Below are positions 27,612 through 34,460 of a stretch of 42,715 nucleotides of DNA, in pieces. Numbering within the stretch: the first letter of the stretch is position 1; each line of letters starts with the position of its first letter. This DNA comes from Desulfosudis oleivorans (GTDB lineage: Bacteria; Desulfobacterota; Desulfobacteria; Desulfobacterales; SURF-7). Where the stretch lies: contig DYJD01000046.1 in the NCBI GenBank assembly GCA_020723325.1, forward strand, positions 1 through 42,715. Reading direction: 5' to 3'. The position numbers and the translations under genes are program-made. A model generated the notes under the pieces. The model was given only the letters and a program-made list of their open reading frames with translations, did not search any database and was not told where the DNA came from.

Positions 27612-27650
27612 CTATACACGCGTGCTTTGAATCCTATGCACGGTGTATAG
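27612..27650. promoter_or_regulatory. Inverted repeat upstream of the TOTE gene
   Basis: CTATACACGCGTGC at 27612-27625 is repeated in inverted form as GCACGGTGTATAG at 27638-27650 with one base missing. The 12-base loop separates arms that lie 43 bases before the likely TOTE start, a fitting place for an operator or a leader hairpin. Confidence 0.55.
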
Positions 27651-27692
27651 GCTCGTGTATTGGGCGAGAATCTCGGCCAGTATCCTGATGCT

Positions 27693-30638
27693 ATGGACTA
27701 TAACGAACTCCTTGAAAAATATACCACTTTATTGGCAGAGGTCGCGCGCTTAACCGAAGAAAACAGGCGCTTGAAAGATCGGCTTGGAATAGCGCCTCCA
27801 GTTTCTTTTCCAGAGAACAGCCCGTCCATTATCCCGGATAAAGATGACTACTGCCACGAGGCTATGGACCAGGGCCCTCTGCCGGATATCCATAATGCCT
27901 CGGATTCGATATCCAAAATCAGGCTGTTCATGTCACTCTTCAAGGGCCGGGAGGATGTGTATGCCAAACGGTGGGAGAACAATGCCAAGGGCAAATCCGG
28001 GTATGCACCGGTTTGCTTGAACCAGTGGCGGGACGGGGTCTGCGCCAAGCCCAAGATATCCTGTTCGAAATGCACCGGCAAGGCATATGCTTCCTTGGAT
28101 GAAAATGTTATTGAAAAGCATCTTCGCGGGAGCCTCATCGCCGGCATTTATCCCATGTTGGCGGATGAGACTTGCTGGTTTCTGGCCATGGATTTTGACG
28201 AAGGGGATTGGCGCGGGGATATCGCCACGGTGCGCAATGTCTGCAAAGAATTTGCCATTCCGTTGGCAGTGGAGCGGTCGCGGTCCGGCAAGGGCGGGCA
28301 CGTGTGGTTTTTCTTCAAGGAACAAATACCGGCTGCGCTGGCGCGGAAACTCGGCACCGCCCTGCTGACCTGTTCCATGAATCGACGGCATGAAATCCAG
28401 TTCAAATCCTATGACCGTCTGTTTCCCAGTCAGGATACGTTGCCCAAAGGCGGAATCGGAAATTTAATCGCCTTGCCGCTGCAGAAGGCGGCCAGAGAAA
28501 AGGGCAACAGCGAATTCATCGATGAAGATTTTGAATCCTATCCAGATCAATGGGCGTTTTTATCCGGTCTGGAGAAGCTTTCCACAGATCGCGTGCAGGA
28601 TCTCATCTCTGAGTTGGGCCCCGGACATGAACTGGGGCTGTTGACCATTCCGGAAGAAGACGAGGAAGGGCGGAAACCCTGGGAATCCCAACCCCCAAAG
28701 GTTGCATTGCAGAAAACCGATTTCCCGGAACATATGGAGATCGTACGGGCCAATATGCTATTTATCCCCAAGGCCGACATTTCCCAACGGGCGCTGAATC
28801 GGCTGAAACGGTTGGCGTCTTTCAAAAACCCGATGTTTTTCAAGCAGCAAGCCATGCGTCTGTCCACCTATGGACTTGACCGGGTGATCTCCTGTGCGGA
28901 TGAAACTAATGAATTCTTATGCCTGCCGCGGGGATGCGAGCCCGAGCTGGCCGATGAACTTTCGCAAGCCGGCATCCCGGTGCGGTTTATCGACAAAACC
29001 AATTCCGGCAAAACCATCGATGTGGCGTTCAATGGGGAGTTACGAGAGGAGCAGGTCTTGTCCCTCGAATATCTGTTGCCCCACGATACGGGGATTCTGT
29101 CCGGGACCACCGCCTTTGGCAAAACCGTCGTGGCCATCCGCCTGATTGCCGAGAGAAAGGTGAATACCCTCATTCTGGTGGACAAAGTCAGTTTATTGTC
29201 CCAATGGAAGGAAAAGCTGGCGCAGTTTCTGACCATCCATGAGCGTCTGCCGGAGCCGGATGCGGCCAAAAAGCGCGGACGAAAGAAACAGATCAACCTG
29301 GTGGGTCAAATCGGGGCGGGAAAAAACGCGCCGAGCGGGATTGTGGATATCGCTGTGATGCAATCCCTCAGCCGGCAAGGCGAAGTCAAGGACTGTGTCC
29401 GGAATTACGGGATGATCATTGCCGATGAATGTCACCATGCTTCGGCTTTCAGATATGAAAACATTTTAAAGACCGCCCCGGCGAAATATATTTATGGCCT
29501 GACCGCCACACCGACAAGGAAGGACGGCCACCATCCCATCTTGTTCATGCATTGCGGCCCGATCCGCTATCGCGATGATGCCAAAAAGCAAGCGGAAAAA
29601 AGACCTTTTGACCACTATATTCTTCCGCGTTTCACCTCCCTACGGATTCCCCTGGATCGGGATGAAAAAGAGGTATCCATCCAGGATTTATATGCGGAGA
29701 TTGTGGATAACGAAATGCGCAATCAGCAGATTGTCGGAGATGTGCTGGACAATTATCGGCGCGGCAGAAACTGCATTGTTTTATCCCTGCGCACCGCGCA
29801 TGTGGAGTTGCTTGTATCGGAAATCCAAAAAGAGGTTCCGGATGTCGTGATGTTAACAGGCGGCCTGGGCATCAAGGCAACGCGGGAACTATTCCAGCGC
29901 GTTGCCGAAACGCCGGACGACAGGCAGCTCATTCTGGTAGCCACGGGTCATTTCATCGGCGAAGGTTTCGATGAGCCCCGGCTTGATACACTTTTTCTCA
30001 CCATGCCCATATCCTGGAAAGGCACACTGCAACAATATGCCGGCCGGCTCCACCGGCTATTCCAAAATAAAAAGGAAGTGCGGATTTACGATTACGTGGA
30101 TATCCAGGTGAAGATGCTGGAGCGAATGTACCAGAAGCGGCTGAACGGCTATGCATCCATGGGCTACAAAGCCAAGGGCGAGGACATTCTGTCGGCACCG
30201 GTGGATATTATTTTTGACAAGGACAATTTTTTACCGGTTTTCCATCAAGATATCGCTGGGGCGAAAAAGGAAATCCTCATTGTAAGTCCCTATATCCGTA
30301 AGCGGCGAGCCGCCCAAATGATCCAGCACTTGAAGTCCGCCCTGGAGAAGCAGATCCGGGTGATCGTTTTGACCCGACCGATTGCGGATTTCAAACCAGA
30401 GGACCAATCTGCCTTGGAAAGCGCTTTGGAACTTCTAAAAATCGATGGGATCCATGTGGTTTTCAAATCCAATATTCACCAAAAATTTGCCCTCCTGGAT
30501 CAAAAAATCGTATGGTACGGCAGTATCAATCTGTTCAGTTACGGCAACGCCGAGGAAAGCATGATGCGCATTGAAAGCGTCAATATTGCCCATGAGCTCA
30601 CCAAGAGCATCGCAACAAAACCGGCAAGCATAGAATGA
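27693..30638 (+). CDS. TOTE-type protein: archaeo-eukaryotic primase, superfamily 2 helicase, PLD nuclease
   Basis: About 981 residues. After a short N-terminal coiled coil (KYTTLLAEVARLTEENRRL), residues about 75-300 form the primase domain of TOTE conflict systems. It has a Cys-rich knuckle (four Cys near residues 108, 117, 124 and 127), the catalytic AMDFDEGDW with Asp pair near 167/169, SGKGGHVWFFF near 199, and a later SYDRLFPSQD. The helicase follows with Walker A GTTAFGKT near 471-478, DECHHAS near 578 and GLTATPTR. The C-terminal about 130 residues form a PLD-like nuclease domain with HQKFALLD near 929. The frame opens at a TTG at 27660, but the ATG at 27693 begins the conserved part. 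TOTE systems are predicted defence systems of mobile elements. It diverges from the modification operon. Confidence 0.87.
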   Translation: MDYNELLEKYTTLLAEVARLTEENRRLKDRLGIAPPVSFPENSPSIIPDKDDYCHEAMDQGPLPDIHNASDSISKIRLFMSLFKGREDVYAKRWENNAKGKSGYAPVCLNQWRDGVCAKPKISCSKCTGKAYASLDENVIEKHLRGSLIAGIYPMLADETCWFLAMDFDEGDWRGDIATVRNVCKEFAIPLAVERSRSGKGGHVWFFFKEQIPAALARKLGTALLTCSMNRRHEIQFKSYDRLFPSQDTLPKGGIGNLIALPLQKAAREKGNSEFIDEDFESYPDQWAFLSGLEKLSTDRVQDLISELGPGHELGLLTIPEEDEEGRKPWESQPPKVALQKTDFPEHMEIVRANMLFIPKADISQRALNRLKRLASFKNPMFFKQQAMRLSTYGLDRVISCADETNEFLCLPRGCEPELADELSQAGIPVRFIDKTNSGKTIDVAFNGELREEQVLSLEYLLPHDTGILSGTTAFGKTVVAIRLIAERKVNTLILVDKVSLLSQWKEKLAQFLTIHERLPEPDAAKKRGRKKQINLVGQIGAGKNAPSGIVDIAVMQSLSRQGEVKDCVRNYGMIIADECHHASAFRYENILKTAPAKYIYGLTATPTRKDGHHPILFMHCGPIRYRDDAKKQAEKRPFDHYILPRFTSLRIPLDRDEKEVSIQDLYAEIVDNEMRNQQIVGDVLDNYRRGRNCIVLSLRTAHVELLVSEIQKEVPDVVMLTGGLGIKATRELFQRVAETPDDRQLILVATGHFIGEGFDEPRLDTLFLTMPISWKGTLQQYAGRLHRLFQNKKEVRIYDYVDIQVKMLERMYQKRLNGYASMGYKAKGEDILSAPVDIIFDKDNFLPVFHQDIAGAKKEILIVSPYIRKRRAAQMIQHLKSALEKQIRVIVLTRPIADFKPEDQSALESALELLKIDGIHVVFKSNIHQKFALLDQKIVWYGSINLFSYGNAEESMMRIESVNIAHELTKSIATKPASIE

Positions 30639-30701
30639 AAAATCGAAGGTGTTCAACCCCCCATTTTTCCTGACGGATTCGCTATAACTGTGGCCCAAAG
30701 A

Positions 30702-30880
30702 TTGGACGTGTCCAATGAATCTAATATATATAATAGGGGCATTGGAAAATCGGGGGGGGGGTAAAAAATCAGAAAATTTCTTTTTTTGTCACAACAGGCT
30801 TGTATTATTGTATTATATTGACGTTTTTCGTTGGACATCGCATTTTTTCATTGGACATCTTTCATGTTCCCATTGGACAT
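30702..30880. repeat. TTGGACAT repeat array with flanking poly-G/poly-C tracts
   Basis: TTGGACAT occurs at 30831, 30851 and 30873, spaced 20 and 22 bases apart, close to two DNA turns. A related inverted pair TTGGAC-GT-GTCCAA sits at 30702-30715. A run of about ten G begins near 30751 and a run of nine C lies near 30943. The arrangement suggests protein binding sites (iterons or an operator array). No flanking gene is clearly served. Confidence 0.55.
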
Positions 30881-31327
30881 TTTCCATTTTTGTCGGAACG
30901 AAGAGATGAGCATCACCGGCGCCTAAAAGCCGATATTCGAAGCCCCCCCCCTTTTCTGATGGATTGGCGCCGCGATTGGCTTCTAAGTTCCTTGCTGCTG
31001 GCTTAAAAGTAGTTCTGCAGAAGTAGCCAAAGTCATCGGGTTATGGTGGGAGGATAGCCTTTGGATAAATATCTACCGGCCGCATTGCGGATAGTCCTTG
31101 TACAAATCCCGGCTATGAAGACTACTTCTTCACGGCCTTTGAATAGCCGGAGACCGGCTGGACGGTAATTTTTACAGGTGCCTTATCAATTTAAATCTAT
31201 ACTTCAAGACTATGATCGGACCTCCGATAAGACGACAAGCCCCAGGCCTGTCTCGCGGCAAAAGCCTTGCAGGAGGCTGCGCTTGTTACCGAACCCTTGT
31301 CGTATACCCAAGGGCCGGTTTTTGGGA
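30881..31327. other. Noncoding stretch, no gene recognised
   Basis: It holds the poly-C tract near 30943 and a short hairpin, AGCCGG-AGA-CCGGCT, near 31147. The segment CCCCC-ATTTTTCCTGACGGATT near 30650 is echoed at about 30945-30970, a weak direct repeat. I see no coding signal with a ribosome binding site. Confidence 0.45.
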
Positions 31328-31624
31328 TTAAGCGGCATGCGGTACGATTTTATTCTCTAATGTGAATGCAAGCTTTTCCTGGGCAATTGAAAGGTCATAA
31401 TGAGTTTGCAAATTCATCCAGCTTTGGGCGTCAGTGCCGAAAAATTTTGCGAATCTGAGCGCCGTGTCCGCCGTGATAGAGCGCTTCCCGGCGATGATTT
31501 CACCTATACGCCGTTGCGGCACACAAATGGATTTGGCAAGCCTGTATTGGGTTATCCCCATCGGCTTCAAAAAATCTTCCAACAGAATTTCACCAGGATG
31601 AACCGGCGGCATTGCTTTTTTCAT
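31328..31624 (-). CDS. higA: HigA antitoxin
   Basis: A 98-residue HTH_XRE antitoxin of the HigA/VapI type: PPVHPGEILLEDFLKPMGIT at the N terminus, then YRLAKSICVPQRRIGEIIAGKR for the helix-turn-helix and a FFGTDAQSWMNLQ tail. AAGGAG lies one base before the ATG at 31630 but 7 bases before the ATG at 31624, so the latter is the better start. It follows the toxin gene by 12 bases, the inverted (toxin-first) order typical of higBA, and it should neutralise HigB and repress the shared promoter. Confidence 0.9.
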   Translation of the reverse strand: MKKAMPPVHPGEILLEDFLKPMGITQYRLAKSICVPQRRIGEIIAGKRSITADTALRFAKFFGTDAQSWMNLQTHYDLSIAQEKLAFTLENKIVPHAA

Positions 31625-31636
31625 GGGCATGCTCCT

Positions 31637-31918
31637 TTAATGATAATCCGTAATTTCGACATCGTAGGCGTCTCCTTCGCGCCATTTAAAACAAATCCGC
31701 CATTGTTCGTTGATTCTGATACTCAACTGCCCTTCCCTGTCTCCACTGAGTTTTTCAAGATGGTTCGAAGGTGGAACACGAAGGAATTCAATAGTCGCCG
31801 CCGCATGAATTTGTGTCAGTTTACGCAAAGCCGTTCTTTGAATCGCTTGTGGCAGTTTATTCGAAAAAGAGCGATTGAAAATCTTGCGAGTTTCCTTACA
31901 TCGAAAGGTTTTAATCAT
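31637..31918 (-). CDS. higB: HigB toxin (RelE-fold mRNA interferase)
   Basis: A 93-residue RelE/ParE-superfamily toxin of the HigB type: MIKTFRCKETRKIF at the start, then RTALRKLTQIHAA, LEKLSGDREGQLSIRINEQW and RICFKWREGDAYDVEITDYH. The conserved His/Arg positions of the ribosome-dependent mRNA endonuclease group are visible. The ATG lies so close to the predicted promoter that its transcript may be leaderless. With higA it forms an intact addiction module that could stabilise element 1. Confidence 0.9.
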   Translation of the reverse strand: MIKTFRCKETRKIFNRSFSNKLPQAIQRTALRKLTQIHAAATIEFLRVPPSNHLEKLSGDREGQLSIRINEQWRICFKWREGDAYDVEITDYH

Positions 31919-31924
31919 GAAGTC

Positions 31925-31953
31925 ATACTAATGTGTCGCGTTACTATTGTCAA
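31925..31953 (-). promoter_or_regulatory. higBA promoter
   Basis: On the minus strand TTGACA (31953-31948), a 17-base spacer and TAGTAT (31930-31925) form a strong sigma-70-like promoter. The -10 ends only 6 bases before the higB ATG, so transcription should start at or beside the start codon. Confidence 0.75.
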
Positions 31954-32253
31954 GCGCTATCATTAAAAGTTTTAAATACTGTCTTGACTGTTCAATTCAT
32001 GAAGGATTTCCAGCCACTGCTGTTTCATATACGCTTAAAATTGAAAACCCTGCCTTTTTCAATAATACACTTCTTGCTCCCCGAATGTAACCTCGTCGGA
32101 AATTTTTAAAAAACTCCGGAAATAGCTCCTTTCGTATCACCCCTTCGGCATTCCTGCCCTTCACTTGACCATGTCGCTATTATTAAACATGAGAAACAAA
32201 GATTTTTCCTGCTGCTCAAATCAATAATACCCAATCGGTAAAGGGAGGACATC
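31954..32253. other. Intergenic stretch, nothing recognised
   Basis: This is an AT-rich gap between the higBA promoter and the replication-type gene cluster. I found no supported gene or RNA here. Confidence 0.4.
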
Positions 32254-32349
32254 ATGAGTTGGATTCGGCTGAAACAATGTTGTGGCGGCAATGGGTGCAT
32301 GAAAGGGGACCGGTTTGATTTAAGAAGGGAGGTGCCTTATGTCAAATGA
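32254..32349 (+). CDS. Possible 31-aa Cys-rich leader peptide
   Basis: A strong AAGGGAGGA element lies just before the ATG. The 31-residue product contains CCGGNGC. Its stop codon overlaps the start of the replication-type gene at 32339 by 11 bases, so translation could be coupled. I do not recognise the peptide; it may simply be a leader that tunes the next gene. Confidence 0.4.
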   Translation: MSWIRLKQCCGGNGCMKGDRFDLRREVPYVK

Positions 32350-33442
32350 GAAAAAATACGGCCGGGATCTTGGTCTGCGGGTCGGTCAGCCTTTTGTGCC
32401 ATATAATCTTTTCATTGGCGCTTTTCTTCCGGAAGCGGTGGCAGCATCAAAAGTTCTCAACGGCACGGAAAAAGTCTGTTGGGCAAAGCTCAATTATTTT
32501 GCCGGTAAGAAAGGGTATTGCTACCCGTCTCTCAAGACCCTGGCCCAATCCATCGGGGTGTCGGTGCGGCAGATCAGCCGGGTGGTCAAAGGGCTGGAGG
32601 ACAAAGGCTTTATCGCCAGAAAGGCACCCGATCCCCTTCAGAAAGGAGCGTATCAGACCACCTGCTATTATTTCCTGTGGCACGAAAGTTACAACAACGG
32701 CGCCCTTAAAACCCAAGAACAGTTGCCGGACCCGCGCCTGGAGGCCAAGGTTGAAACCAATCGGTCCGATGCCGTCCATGACAGGGGTGGGGCGGATTGT
32801 ACGCTTTCTGAAAACGGTGATGGCACACCCTTCCCTGACGATGATGACGTACCCCCACCCGACACCGATGGTATACCCCCTGCTGACAAGGATGGCACAC
32901 AAAGAGGGTTATTAGAAGAGAATAATTTAGAAGAGGGGTATAAGAAGACGAATAAGGCTGAACCGGATGACAGATGGGCAGGGTCGTCTTTTTCCACCCC
33001 CTCTGAAGATATAAATATCTCCCCCCTAGAACCGGAAACGGCTTTTCAAAAAGAAAAGTCCCTTCTGCTGGAACGGTATGACCCGATCCAGCGTACAATC
33101 ATCAACGCCGTCCTCATCTGCCTTGGGGCTACCCATGCGGCCGGCCATCTTCCCAGGAAATCTGTTATTTCTGAGTTGAACTACTGGAAGGAGTTTCCTC
33201 CTGACCAGGTTGTGAAAGGGCTCAGAATTTACCTCCGCCAGGAGCACTATCTGCAAAACAAGAACGAGCAGTATCTTCGGGGTATTATCCGGAATCAGAG
33301 CGATCCGTCCTACCGAATATACCGGCAGCCGACAGAGGATGATTGGGAATCCCAGCCCTTCAGCAACATGGAGGCATTCCATAACATTGCGGAATGGCTT
33401 CATGATACCACGGGAGAAAATCATGCCGAATCTGGATCGTAA
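32339..33442 (+). CDS. Winged-helix replication initiator-like protein
   Basis: The 367-residue protein has an N-terminal winged helix of the phage/plasmid replication type (residues about 40-110: YCYPSLKTLAQSIGVSVRQI, then RVVKGLEDKGFI). An acidic and Pro-rich linker encoded by 24-bp tandem repeats follows, and the C-terminal part is helical, similar in style to DnaD- or RepA_N-like organisers. A strong GGGAGGTG ribosome binding site precedes the ATG. The next gene starts inside its last codons. Role in element replication is inferred. Confidence 0.7.
   Translation: MSNEKKYGRDLGLRVGQPFVPYNLFIGAFLPEAVAASKVLNGTEKVCWAKLNYFAGKKGYCYPSLKTLAQSIGVSVRQISRVVKGLEDKGFIARKAPDPLQKGAYQTTCYYFLWHESYNNGALKTQEQLPDPRLEAKVETNRSDAVHDRGGADCTLSENGDGTPFPDDDDVPPPDTDGIPPADKDGTQRGLLEENNLEEGYKKTNKAEPDDRWAGSSFSTPSEDINISPLEPETAFQKEKSLLLERYDPIQRTIINAVLICLGATHAAGHLPRKSVISELNYWKEFPPDQVVKGLRIYLRQEHYLQNKNEQYLRGIIRNQSDPSYRIYRQPTEDDWESQPFSNMEAFHNIAEWLHDTTGENHAESGS
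32795..32900 (+). repeat. 24-bp tandem repeats inside the initiator gene
   Basis: Units begin at 32819, 32843, 32867 and 32891 (partial), each opening with GATGG or GATGA and containing a C-rich middle; a degenerate unit may start at 32795. They encode an eight-residue repeat of the DG-T/I-P type. Phage initiator genes often hold their origin iterons within the coding sequence, so this could be an origin. Confidence 0.65.
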
Positions 33443-33989
33443 ACAATTTGCCGAAATTTTCTTTGGCATGGAGGAATATTTCGGGAAAAAGCACAAGAAA
33501 GTGGTGGTTGAGATGTATTTTCAAGGCCTGCAGGATCTCTCCCAGGACCAGTTTCGCCTGGCCGAATGCCTTTGGACATGGATACAGGGAGCGTACCCGT
33601 TGACAGGGAATAACCATCAAAATATACTCACCCCCGAGGAAGTGGCCCAGTATCTGCGTAAAAGCCTCAGTTGGGTTTACAAAAACGAGGCACTGCTGGG
33701 TGCGCGAAAGCTCGGAGGGTCCTTGTTCTTCCCATCAAAGGAGGACCTATATGAGCGTTTATTCGAAAAAGGGGAAGGGCTGGCGATACGACTTCACCCA
33801 CAACGGAACCCGGTTCACGGAAGCCTGGTTCAAAACCAAAATAGCGGCCAAACAAGCCGAAGCACAAAAAAGGGAGGAACTCAAAAAGCCGGAAACAATG
33901 CAAGCGCCTGTCGTTCTATCTGTCTCTCAAACGAATGTGAGAGCGGATCAGATAACCCAAACCGATACGGACTTCTTGACATTGGTTAA
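33423..33989 (+). CDS. AlpA-type HTH protein of the element
   Basis: Coding for 188 residues from ATG 33423, which follows a GGGAGA ribosome binding site and overlaps the end of the initiator gene by 20 bases. Residues about 62-110 contain an HTH_17/excisionase-like motif: LTPEEVAQYLRKSLSWVYKN, then ARKLGGSLFFPSKEDLYERL. The last about 80 residues are low-complexity and overlap the integrase fragment in another frame, so the functional protein may originally have ended near the start of the integrase. It probably regulates or directs excision. Confidence 0.65.
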   Translation: MPNLDRKQFAEIFFGMEEYFGKKHKKVVVEMYFQGLQDLSQDQFRLAECLWTWIQGAYPLTGNNHQNILTPEEVAQYLRKSLSWVYKNEALLGARKLGGSLFFPSKEDLYERLFEKGEGLAIRLHPQRNPVHGSLVQNQNSGQTSRSTKKGGTQKAGNNASACRSICLSNECESGSDNPNRYGLLDIG

Positions 33990-34020
33990 CCGGCGACTCG
34001 ACAGCTTGAAACATTATTGA
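33751..34020 (+). pseudogene. N-terminal fragment of a tyrosine integrase
   Basis: AAAGGAGG precedes the ATG. The 89 residues start MSVYSKKGKGWRYDF and carry THNGTRFTEAWFKTKIAAKQ, the arm-type DNA-binding domain of phage integrases, followed by FLTLVNRRLDSLKHY, which is the opening of the core-binding domain. The frame then stops, and the catalytic domain with its R-H-R-Y residues is missing. It points toward the tRNA-Asn fragment about 210 bases away, the normal location for the integrase of element 1. Confidence 0.7.
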
Positions 34021-34136
34021 AAAAGGACATTGCCGATCTTGGCTTTCGGGGCACAGGCAGAAAGTATGGCGTCAGCGACAATGCCGTGCGAAAATGGCTT
34101 AAACGTGAAAGCATTCAAAGCAGCGAGAAAAAATAA
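34017..34136 (+). pseudogene. Relic of a HTH region typical of HNH/phage proteins
   Basis: In one frame the DNA encodes DIADLGFRGTGRKYGVSDNA followed by VRKWLKRE and a stop. The GRKYGVSDNAVRKWLK pattern is the small HTH often found behind HNH endonuclease domains. No HNH domain precedes it; the frame is closed by a stop at 33987. It is a fragment joined to the broken integrase. Confidence 0.55.
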
Positions 34137-34190
34137 CAAGGGTTCGGTGGCTGGGGAAATGATGTTTTTGAAAAAGTCTCACACAGGACA

Positions 34191-34230
34191 AAAAAAGGGA
34201 TTGACCGATTTTGGCCAACCCCTTGTTTTT
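34191..34230 (-). terminator. Hairpin terminator beside the tRNA-Asn fragment
   Basis: GGGATTGACC (34198-34207) and GGCCAACCCC (34213-34222) pair over ten positions, counting two G-U pairs in the minus-strand RNA, followed by a T-run on the minus strand. It lies directly downstream of the tRNA 3' end. Confidence 0.65.
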
Positions 34231-34233
34231 GTT

Positions 34234-34284
34234 TGGCTCCCCAGCACGGACTCGAACCGCGGACACGGTGGTTAACAGCCACTA
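34234..34284 (-). tRNA. Partial tRNA-Asn (3' part from the anticodon arm), attachment site
   Basis: Read on the minus strand the sequence gives the anticodon loop CTGTTAA (anticodon GTT, Asn) with most of its stem, a variable loop, a T arm with TTCGAGT, the 3' acceptor strand CTGGGGA, discriminator G and CCA. The D arm and 5' acceptor strand are absent, so it is not a functional tRNA. It is the shared boundary of element 1 (left) and element 2 (right). Confidence 0.85.
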
Positions 34285-34398
34285 TTTTACTATATCCCGC
34301 AATTTACCAGAAAATCCTTTTAAATTTTTTATAAGAATAATATTGGATATTTGAATTATCATTGACATACTTTTGTTTACTTGGTAATTTGTTTTCAA

Positions 34399-34460
34399 GG
34401 TTGGAAATAGGGTTGGAAAAATAAAACTGGTGGTTTCCATTCTGGTGAAAGGTTGGAAAA
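34399..34460 (+). repeat. GGTTGGAAA direct repeats upstream of the integrase
   Basis: GGTTGGAAA is found at 34399, 34411 and 34451, the last just before the integrase ATG. Related AGTTGGAAAGG lies after the integrase at about 35652. Such repeats between att core and integrase gene fit arm-type binding sites of a tyrosine integrase. Confidence 0.5.

Larger units (their letters stand above)
16441..34284. mobile_element. Element 1: integrated at tRNA-Asn, carries a defence island
   Basis: The about 17.8-kb interval is bounded by direct tRNA-Asn 3' fragments. It contains a truncated nucleotidyltransferase/regulator pair, the DndD/DndE-type modification operon, a TOTE protein, HigBA, a replication-initiator-like gene, an AlpA-type HTH and a truncated integrase next to the right boundary. 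The integrase next to the att site supports integration. Because the integrase is broken, the element is probably immobile by itself. No complete tRNA-Asn is present in the window. Confidence 0.65.

Noticed and set aside
30831-30880. CRISPR-like array
   Set aside because: The repeat is only 8 bases and there are just three close copies; no cas genes are in the window.
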